DNA from: an uncultured Myxococcaceae bacterium
GTDB lineage: Bacteria > Myxococcota_A > Polyangia > Polyangiales > Ga0077539
DNA: 40,312 nucleotides
NCBI GenBank assembly: GCA_945952225.1
Contig: CAMFHP010000076.1
Location: 1-40,312 of the forward strand
Reading direction: 5' to 3'
Below, one piece after another: positions 34,510-40,312 of the stretch (position 1 is the first letter of the stretch; each line of letters begins with the position of its first letter). The position numbers and the translations under genes were made by a program. The notes beneath the pieces were generated by a model. That model was not told the origin of the DNA. It worked only from the letters and a program-made list of their open reading frames with translations, and searched no databases.

Positions 34510-35385
34510 ATGGCCCTGGTGTCGTCCCGCACTGCTGCGCGCATCCTCGACGTGCTCCCGCGAGAACGCATCACCCGCCTCGTGGGCCGCGTCGCCATGA
34601 GGCCCGTTCCGCGCGCGGTGCTCGACCCCGTTCTCTCGGTGTACGTGCGCGCCTTCAACGTGAACCTCGACGAGGCCGAGGTGCCCGCCGAGGGCTTCGC
34701 GAGCTTCAACGACTTCTTCACCCGTCGGCTCCGCGAGGGCGTGCACGCGGTCGAGGGCGACGCCGACACCCTGGTCTCTCCCGCCGACGGGCGCCTCGAC
34801 GACGCGGGTCCCATCGACGCCGCGCAGCGCTTCTTCGTGAAGGGCCGCGAGTACGACGCCGCGGAGCTCCTCGGCAGCGCCGCCGACGCCGCGCGCTACG
34901 AGGGCGGGCACTACGCGATCGTGTACCTCTCGCCGCGCGACTATCACCGCGTGCACTGCCCCGTCGACGGCGTGGTCCGCAGCGTGCGGCACATGCCGGG
35001 CTCGCTGTATCCCGTGAACGCCATCGGGGTCGAGCACGTGCCGCGCCTCTTCGCACGCAACGAGCGCGTGGTGGTGAACCTCGACACCGAGCGCTTCGGC
35101 GAGGTCGCCGTGGTGTTCGTCGGCGCGTTCATCGTGGGGCGCATCACGCTGACCTTCGACGCGCCCGAGCGTCCGCCGCACGGGGGCGAGCCCGCAGAGC
35201 GCCTCTACGATCCCTCGGTGGCGCCGCGCTTCGCACGGGGCGATGAGCTCGGCGCGTTCCTCCTCGGATCGACGGTGGTGATGCTGATGCAGAAGCCGCC
35301 GACGGGGCGCTGGCGTGACGACCGCACGCCGCCCTTCGGTCCTGTTCGCATGGGTCAGGGCATCGCGTGGCGCGCGGGGGAGTAG
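34510..35385 (+). CDS. psd: Phosphatidylserine decarboxylase
   Basis: A 291-residue pyruvoyl enzyme that makes phosphatidylethanolamine from phosphatidylserine at the inner membrane. The self-cleavage motif LGST is at residues 252-255, so Ser254 would become the pyruvoyl group of the small alpha chain. Conserved SPADGRL (Asp) and DYHRVHCP (His) supply the catalytic residues of the protease-like step. Length matches the proteobacterial type I enzyme. Its product is the parent lipid class for plasmenylethanolamine made by CarF, encoded 7 kb away, though no operon link exists. The next gene starts 5 bases after the stop. Confidence 0.95.
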   Translation: MALVSSRTAARILDVLPRERITRLVGRVAMRPVPRAVLDPVLSVYVRAFNVNLDEAEVPAEGFASFNDFFTRRLREGVHAVEGDADTLVSPADGRLDDAGPIDAAQRFFVKGREYDAAELLGSAADAARYEGGHYAIVYLSPRDYHRVHCPVDGVVRSVRHMPGSLYPVNAIGVEHVPRLFARNERVVVNLDTERFGEVAVVFVGAFIVGRITLTFDAPERPPHGGEPAERLYDPSVAPRFARGDELGAFLLGSTVVMLMQKPPTGRWRDDRTPPFGPVRMGQGIAWRAGE

Positions 35386-35389
35386 ATCC

Positions 35390-37564
35390 GTGAGCGACAG
35401 CACGCCGCCCCGACCGATCGAGAGCCTCGAACCGCCCGCCATCGACGAGGGGGCCGCGCGCTCGCTCCGTCGCAGCCGCCACCAGCTCCGTCTCCCCAAC
35501 GACCTGACACGCATGGAAGCACCGGACACCGTCCCTCCCGCCGAGGCCTCCGCTGCGTCTCCCGCAGACGGCGCGACGATTCCCGCGGCCCCTGCCGCGA
35601 CGGACCTCCACCCGCAGATGTTCGAGAGCGAGGCGCCTCCCGCGGCCGACGTCGAGGTGACCCTCGACACGTCGACCACGGTCTCGGTGATGCCTCCGCC
35701 GCCCGCGGCGAGCCCTGCGACCTCGGGTGCGATGCGCGTCGTCCGCCGTCGCGTGCGCACGCTCGGCGACGACTCCACGCCGGCCTCCGTGGCGCCGCCC
35801 GCGTTCGACACCGCGGTCGAACCCTCGCTCGCGCGGCTCCCCGATCTGGGCCTCGACTACGGTGCGCCGTCGCGCGCTTCGGTGCCTCCCGCCGAGCCCG
35901 AAGCGCCGCCCGCCGATGCGCCGCCGCGCCTCGTGACGCCGCCTCCGATGGCCGCGATCCGCATCGAAGACGCGGTGCCCAAGCGCCCCTCGACGCCGCC
36001 CCCGCGACGTCCGTCGAACCCGCCGCCCGCAGCCCCCTCGCCCGCCTCGAACGCGCCCGCGCCGACCACCGCAGCCGCGCCCCCGACGCCTCCGTCGTCG
36101 CCCGCGGCGCCGGTTCCCTCGGTGGTGCCCGCGGCATCGCCCTCGTCGACGCCGCCTGCGCCCACGGTGCCCGCAGCGCCGCTGCCGAGCGTGCCCGTGT
36201 CGAGCGCGCCGCCGGTGAGCCTCACGCCGGTGAGCCTCACGCCGGTGAGCCTCCAGCCCTCGACGCCCGCTTCGGTGCCGCCGCTTCCGTCGCCGCCTCC
36301 GGTGCCCGCGATCGTCGCTCCCCCCGCGGCGCCGCCGCCGGTGCCCGCCGCTGCGCTCCCGCGCGTGTCGCAGGTGCCCTCGACCCGTGCCGAGCTCGCG
36401 GCCATGGCGGGCGGAGAGTTCGCGGCCGCGGAAGCCCCTGCGACGAGCCCTGCTGCGGGTGACGACGAGGGCGTGGAGATCTCCCTCGACGAGCACGGCG
36501 AGGGCAATGTGCCGATGACGATGTCGCAGCTCCCGCAGGGCATCGATCCCTCGCTGGCGCTGCTCGACGAGCTCGCGGAGATGGGCCATGCGACGCCCGT
36601 CGAGTCCGTCGACGCGGAGGCGGTGGAGCACATCGAGTCGCTCGTTCCACGCGGGGCTTCGATGCCGCCGCCGCCGCCGAGTGACGCCGCGCGCAAGACC
36701 CGCGGCAACGTCGCGCCCTCGAAGATCGCGGGGGGTCCCACGCAGCCCGACGTGCGCCCGAAGCGCCGCCGCATGTGGTGGGAGGAGCTCTTCAACGAAG
36801 ACTACTTCCGCACGATCGAGCGGCTCACGCCCGCGCAGGTGCAGGCCGAGGCCGACTGGATCGAGCACGCGCTCGGCGTCGAAGCGGGCGCGTCGATTCT
36901 CGATGTGGGCTGCGGCGCGGGACGCCAGGCCATCGCGCTTGCGCAGCGACGCTACGAGGTGTCGGCCGTCGACCTCTCGATGGCGATGCTCACGCGCGCC
37001 GCCGAGGCCGCACAGGAGGCCAACGCGCGCGTCGCGTTCACCCAGTGCGACATGGCCGCGATGGAGTTCCACGAGCAGTTCGACGCGGCCTACTGCGTGG
37101 GGAGCACCTTCGGCTTCTTCGACGACCCGCGCAACGGCGAGGTGGCCCGACGGATCCACCGCTCGCTCAAGCCCCACGGCACGCTGCTCCTCGGCGTGCT
37201 CAACCGCGACCACGTGATCCAGCACCAGCCCGCCATGTCGTGGTTCGAAGGCGACGGCTGCGTGTGCATGGAAGAGTCGGGGCTCAACTTCATCACGTCG
37301 CGCCTCAACGTGAAGCGCACGATGATCTACGACGACGGTCGCCAGCGCGAGTTCGAGTACTCGCTGCGGCTCTACTCGCTGCACGAGCTCGGACAGGTGC
37401 TCCACGAGGCGGGCTTCCGCATTCTCGAAGTGTCGGGCTCGGCGCGCACCCCCGGCGCGTTCTTCGGCCCGTCGTCGCGCGAGCTGATCATCCTCGCGCA
37501 GAAGCGCGCGCCCGAGGTGGTCGACATCGGCGAGCAGGGCGCCGGCGAGTCGACGCGTCCGTAG
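35390..37564 (+). CDS. SAM-dependent methyltransferase with long disordered Pro/Ala-rich N-terminus
   Basis: A 724-residue protein starting at GTG 35390, 5 bases after psd. Residues 1-~400 are low-complexity, mainly Pro, Ala, Ser and Val, with SLTPV repeats near 280-290. From about 460 a class I methyltransferase domain begins: MWWEELFNEDYFRTIERLTP, motif I SILDVGCGAG near 502-511, VSAVDLSMAML, and CVGSTFGFFDDP. It ends LIILAQKRAPE. Similar domains in myxobacteria are usually about 250 residues and stand alone, so the extension is unusual. The substrate is unknown. An internal start at the Met near residue 42 would remove only part of the extension. Confidence 0.75.
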   Translation: MSDSTPPRPIESLEPPAIDEGAARSLRRSRHQLRLPNDLTRMEAPDTVPPAEASAASPADGATIPAAPAATDLHPQMFESEAPPAADVEVTLDTSTTVSVMPPPPAASPATSGAMRVVRRRVRTLGDDSTPASVAPPAFDTAVEPSLARLPDLGLDYGAPSRASVPPAEPEAPPADAPPRLVTPPPMAAIRIEDAVPKRPSTPPPRRPSNPPPAAPSPASNAPAPTTAAAPPTPPSSPAAPVPSVVPAASPSSTPPAPTVPAAPLPSVPVSSAPPVSLTPVSLTPVSLQPSTPASVPPLPSPPPVPAIVAPPAAPPPVPAAALPRVSQVPSTRAELAAMAGGEFAAAEAPATSPAAGDDEGVEISLDEHGEGNVPMTMSQLPQGIDPSLALLDELAEMGHATPVESVDAEAVEHIESLVPRGASMPPPPPSDAARKTRGNVAPSKIAGGPTQPDVRPKRRRMWWEELFNEDYFRTIERLTPAQVQAEADWIEHALGVEAGASILDVGCGAGRQAIALAQRRYEVSAVDLSMAMLTRAAEAAQEANARVAFTQCDMAAMEFHEQFDAAYCVGSTFGFFDDPRNGEVARRIHRSLKPHGTLLLGVLNRDHVIQHQPAMSWFEGDGCVCMEESGLNFITSRLNVKRTMIYDDGRQREFEYSLRLYSLHELGQVLHEAGFRILEVSGSARTPGAFFGPSSRELIILAQKRAPEVVDIGEQGAGESTRP

Positions 37565-37600
37565 CCTCCCATCGGCCCCGCGCTTGCTGCGCGTGCGGCC

Positions 37601-37753
37601 ATGACCTCTTCGCAACGTCCCCTCAACGACGAGACACACCGCGGGTCACCCGACGAGCCCGAACCTGCGGCCACGGTGCCCGGCGCGCTGCTCTCGGCGC
37701 TGCTTCTCGCGGCGGCGATCGCGCTCGTGGGCATCGGCCGCGGGTGGTGGTGA
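37601..37753 (+). CDS. 50-residue single-span membrane protein
   Basis: A short open frame beginning MTSSQRPLNDETHRGS. The first half is polar and acidic and the second half is one hydrophobic helix (VPGALLSALLLAAAIALVGIG) ending in RGWW. The helix, Trp anchor and codon usage look real, but there is no ribosome site, so the call is tentative. It lies 36 bases after the methyltransferase gene and could be co-transcribed. Function unknown. Confidence 0.4.
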   Translation: MTSSQRPLNDETHRGSPDEPEPAATVPGALLSALLLAAAIALVGIGRGWW

Positions 37754-37881
37754 CACCCCGCCGTGCGCGCCTCCGTGCGCGGTGCGTCTGACCGGGATCG
37801 GGACGCGCCCTCGCCCGTCGCGCGCCGTGCCCCACGATCCGCGCCGATGACTCCGACGGCCTCGCGACCCGTGCCGCGCCC

Positions 37882-38826
37882 ATGAGCCGCTGGCTCAACT
37901 ACCAGCAGCTCCTCTACCTTCGCGCCATCGCGCGGCGCGGGAGCCTCGCGGCGGCCTCGTCGGAGCTTCGCCTCTCGCCGCAGACGCTCAGCGAGCACGT
38001 GCAACAGCTCGAACGGGCGCTCGGCGCTCCCCTCTTCGTGCGCACGCCGCGGGGCATGGAGCTCACGCCCACAGGACGCGTGGCGCTCGTGTTCGCCGAC
38101 GAGGTGCAGGCCCTCGGCGACGCGCTCTTCGACGCGGTGGAGCACGGCGCGAAGGCGCTTCCGCGGCTCACGGTGGGCGTCGACACGGCGCTGCCGAAGG
38201 GCGTCGTGTGGTCGCTGCTCGGCCCGGCGCAGCGGGCGTGTGAGGGCGCGACGCTCGTGTGCCGCGAAGGTCCCCACGAGTGGTTGATGGAGCACCTGCG
38301 GACCCGTCGCGTCGATGTGGTGCTCTCGTCGGTGGGCCACGGAGCGGCGAACGATCACACGTCGGTGCCGCACGTCGAACGCCTCGCGATGCCGCTCTGG
38401 TGGGCGGCGCCGGGCGCGTGGTGTGGAGCGTACGGTGCGGCCTTTCCGAAGTGCCTCGACGGCGCGCCGGTGGTGCTCCCGACGGCGGACACGGCGTTGC
38501 GGCGTGCGATCGACGCGTGGTGCGCGCGCGTCGAGGTGCGGCCGACGGTGGTGGCCGAGATCGACGACCCGGCGCTTGCGCTGGAGGCCTGCGCGGCGGG
38601 GCTCGGCGCGATCACGCTCCCTGCGGAGGTGCTCGTCGCGCTGCGCCGTCGGCCGGGGCTGCGAAGGGTGGGACGGTGTGAGGGCGTGAGCCTTCGGGTG
38701 TTCGCCTACTGCGCGTCACCGCGCGCGACGCACCCGGGCCTCGAAGGGCTCGCAGGTGCGCCGCACGAGGCGCTCGACATGCCCCGCGGCGTCGCGGCGT
38801 CGGGGGCGTCGGCGCGCAGGCGGTAG
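37882..38826 (+). CDS. LysR-family regulator, NhaR-like
   Basis: A 314-residue transcription factor. The N-terminal winged helix reads WLNYQQLLYLRAIARRGSLAAASSELRLSPQTLSEHVQQLERALGAPLF in consecutive parts, and RTPRGMELTPTGR completes the wing. The opening NYQQLLYLRAIARRGS resembles NhaR more than typical LysR members. The effector domain (from ~90) includes LTVGVDTALPKGVVWSLL and VDVVLSSVG. NhaR-like proteins respond to sodium, but the ligand here is unknown. The final ~20 residues are low-complexity. No divergently transcribed target lies upstream, which is unusual for LysR genes. Confidence 0.88.
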   Translation: MSRWLNYQQLLYLRAIARRGSLAAASSELRLSPQTLSEHVQQLERALGAPLFVRTPRGMELTPTGRVALVFADEVQALGDALFDAVEHGAKALPRLTVGVDTALPKGVVWSLLGPAQRACEGATLVCREGPHEWLMEHLRTRRVDVVLSSVGHGAANDHTSVPHVERLAMPLWWAAPGAWCGAYGAAFPKCLDGAPVVLPTADTALRRAIDAWCARVEVRPTVVAEIDDPALALEACAAGLGAITLPAEVLVALRRRPGLRRVGRCEGVSLRVFAYCASPRATHPGLEGLAGAPHEALDMPRGVAASGASARRR

Positions 38827-38868
38827 CGCGTCGACGACGGCGACGGAGCACGCGCAGAGCCCTGCACG

Positions 38869-39000
38869 TCAGGCTCCGCCGATCATCGCGGCGCTCATGA
38901 CCAGCGCGAGGCTGAACTTGCTCGCGATGATCACCCACGGGACGAAATCATCGGAGTCCACCGTGGTCTCGAACGCGGTCAGAAAGCTGTGTTCCTTCAT
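38869..39000 (-). CDS. 43-residue membrane protein
   Basis: Starting at ATG 39000 with AAGGAG about 10 bases upstream, the frame encodes KEHSFLTAFETTVDSDDF followed by one hydrophobic helix (VPWVIIASKFSLALVMSAAMIGG) and a stop. The good ribosome site and the clean helix support a real small gene. A longer in-frame version reaching 39141 would add an Arg-rich stretch that looks non-coding. Convergent with the LysR gene. Function unknown. Confidence 0.5.
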   Translation of the reverse strand: MKEHSFLTAFETTVDSDDFVPWVIIASKFSLALVMSAAMIGGA

Positions 39001-39216
39001 CGGCACCCGCTCCTTCCAGGAGTTGGGGTGTGCGCTCGCGGCGACGTTCGAGCCATCAGGAAATTCCGCACGGACGCTCCGGCGAAACCGCGCGCGAGCT
39101 CGGGTGTGGGCGCCTCCGCAGCGGTGCGGGACGCCCTTCACAGAGGGTGTCGGTTGGGGGGGTTTGGTTGTCGGCGGGGCGCGCGCAGGTTCACGCGCGA
39201 CGATGCGGGCCGCGGC

Positions 39217-40312
39217 TCAGGGGCCGAAGACGCCGATGGAGACGGTGTACGTGGCGGCCGCGTCGAAGCCCTCGACGCACACCGAGTACGTGCCCGCGGC
39301 GAGTCCGCGCGCGGTCGCAAACGAGCAGAGCCCGCGGCGCGGACCGTCGTCGTTGCGCGCCACCTGCGTGCCCATCGCGTTGTAGATCGTCACGACCGTG
39401 TCGTTGTCGGCGCAGCCGGGGTCACCGGGCGACGCCGTCTCCACGTTGAGCCCGCCCATCGCGGGAACGGTCACCGCGAAGCAGTCGGCGGTGTCGGTGC
39501 CCATGCCCACGGTGCCCGAGTACGCGGTGCCCGTCGACACGGCGGCCTGCGGCATCGCGGGGGTGTTGTTGGGCTCGGTCTCGGCGCGCGTCGCGGTGCA
39601 CGTCGCGGCCGTGGCGCTCGTCGCGAGACACGCGGTGCCCATGGGGCACGCGACGCTGTTGAACTGCTGGTTGCAGGCCATGCCCGCGGTGCCCGCGCGG
39701 CGGCACACGTTCGCCGCCGTGTCGCCGTCACACGTAAGGCCCGTGGCGCAGAGGGGCATCGCCGCGCAGTTGGTGCCCGCCGCGCTGCCGTTCATCTGGC
39801 AGGTCGCGCCGGTGCCCATCGGGGCGCAGCTCGTGCCCATCGCGCAGCGCGCGGTGGTGTCGGTGACGTCGCACGCAGCGCCCGCGGCGACGGTGCGGAA
39901 GCACGTTCCCGCCGTGCAGGTGAGCATCGCGTCGCAGGGCATGGAGCCCATCGCGGTGCGGCACGCGCCACCCGCGGCGCCGTCGGCCACGCAGCGCTGC
40001 GAGCCCGACGGACCCGCGCAGGTCGAGCCCGTGGCGCACGCGCCGAGGCCCGCGCCGCAGGGCATTCCCACGGCGATGGTGTTCTGGCAGGTGCCGAGCG
40101 AGCACGTGAGCATGGCGTCGCAGGGCATGGAGCCCATCGCCGTGCGGCAGCGTCCGCCGCGGGTGCCGTCGGCGACGCAGGTCGACATCATGCTCGCGGT
40201 CACGCACGACGTCCCCATCGCGCACACCGCCACCGAGGAGCCGCAGGGCATGCCCGCGGTCGCCGTCGGGAGGCACGTGCCGAGCGAGCACGTGAGCATC
40301 GCGTCGCAGGGC
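39217..40312 (-). CDS. Cys-rich repeat protein with PPC domain, C-terminal part
   Basis: The frame is open through the right edge, so the N-terminus is missing; 365 residues are visible. The first part consists of Cys-rich repeats of 62 residues, each with a MPCDAMLTCSLGTC-like core and ATGSTC/MGTSC segments. The last ~115 residues form a bacterial pre-peptidase C-terminal (PPC) domain: ETEPNNTPAMPQA, YSGTVGMGTDTADCFAVTVP, DNDTVVTIYNAMGTQVARNDDGP and a terminal AGTYSVCVEGFDAAATYTVSIG, here given in parts. PPC domains occur at the end of secreted proteins and are often processed. The whole is very likely a secreted or lipid-anchored surface protein. Disulfides are expected between the many cysteines. 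Confidence 0.8.
   Translation of the reverse strand, partial: PCDAMLTCSLGTCLPTATAGMPCGSSVAVCAMGTSCVTASMMSTCVADGTRGGRCRTAMGSMPCDAMLTCSLGTCQNTIAVGMPCGAGLGACATGSTCAGPSGSQRCVADGAAGGACRTAMGSMPCDAMLTCTAGTCFRTVAAGAACDVTDTTARCAMGTSCAPMGTGATCQMNGSAAGTNCAAMPLCATGLTCDGDTAANVCRRAGTAGMACNQQFNSVACPMGTACLATSATAATCTATRAETEPNNTPAMPQAAVSTGTAYSGTVGMGTDTADCFAVTVPAMGGLNVETASPGDPGCADNDTVVTIYNAMGTQVARNDDGPRRGLCSFATARGLAAGTYSVCVEGFDAAATYTVSIGVFGP
39920..40312. repeat. 186-bp coding repeat in the Cys-rich protein
   Basis: The word GTGAGCATCGCGTCGCAGGG, with one change in the middle copy, begins at 39920, 40106 and 40292. The spacing is exactly 186 bases each time, i.e. 62 codons. The array continues past the right edge. 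Confidence 0.75.

Noticed and set aside
32728-35811. 1027-codon open frame on the minus strand opposite mmsA and psd
   Set aside because: The plus strand has intact catalytic motifs of two known enzymes; the antisense product has only His/Arg/Val-rich composition.
35144-37639. 831-codon minus-strand frame opposite the methyltransferase
   Set aside because: Its sequence is Arg/Gly-rich low complexity produced by the Pro/Ala-coding strand.

Overview
The window is a very GC-rich, gene-dense chromosomal segment. It most resembles a myxobacterium (Myxococcota, Polyangiales/Sandaracinaceae-like); this is inferred from style, not from a marker search. The reasons are: lipoproteins whose lipobox is followed by Asp/Ala/Pro low-complexity linkers, Cys-rich surface proteins of the type C-x-x-G-x-x-D-C ... 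N-G-C-E, a CarF-type plasmalogen desaturase, an FGE-like domain, and Pro/Ala-rich extensions on otherwise ordinary enzymes. I see no rRNA, tRNA, CRISPR array, insertion sequence or prophage. Both ends cut a gene.

Left third (1-14.4 kb, accessory). It begins with the start of a Lys/Ala/Pro-repeat DNA-binding-like protein and a methyltransferase. Next come two convergent membrane proteins with HEPN-like N-termini (1161-3023 and 3331-4608), a helical-repeat protein and a lipoprotein alpha/beta-hydrolase. Then follows a tight four-gene operon (7667-13402): a zinc-ribbon Hsp70/actin-fold ATPase, a Pro/Ala-rich protein, a small Cys-containing protein and a VWA-domain lipoprotein. I consider this the best candidate for an undescribed system. 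A frameshifted Rpn-family nuclease lies convergent to it.

Middle (14.6-20.3 kb). proS (archaeal/eukaryotic-type) is divergent from a second, shorter Hsp70-family protein. An Fpg/Nei glycosylase without the zinc-finger cysteines and an NCS1 nucleobase transporter follow.

18.8-35.4 kb holds a dispersed reductive pyrimidine catabolic set: NCS1 permease, beta-ureidopropionase, dihydropyrimidinase, PreT, PreA and, further right, methylmalonate/malonate-semialdehyde dehydrogenase. Together these could take uracil or thymine to acetyl-CoA or propionyl-CoA; the beta-alanine transaminase is not in the window. Interleaved are lipid genes (patatin-like lipase, carF, psd), a lipoprotein with a gingipain/caspase-like His/Cys arrangement, an orphan solute-binding protein and two surface lipoproteins. 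A pair of operator-like palindromes precedes the beta-ureidopropionase gene.

Right end (35.4-40.3 kb). A methyltransferase with a very long disordered N-terminus, two tiny membrane proteins, a LysR regulator and the C-terminus of a Cys-rich repeat protein with a PPC domain. Many genes have a TAnnnT box only 6-15 bases before the start codon, suggesting leaderless or near-leaderless transcripts.
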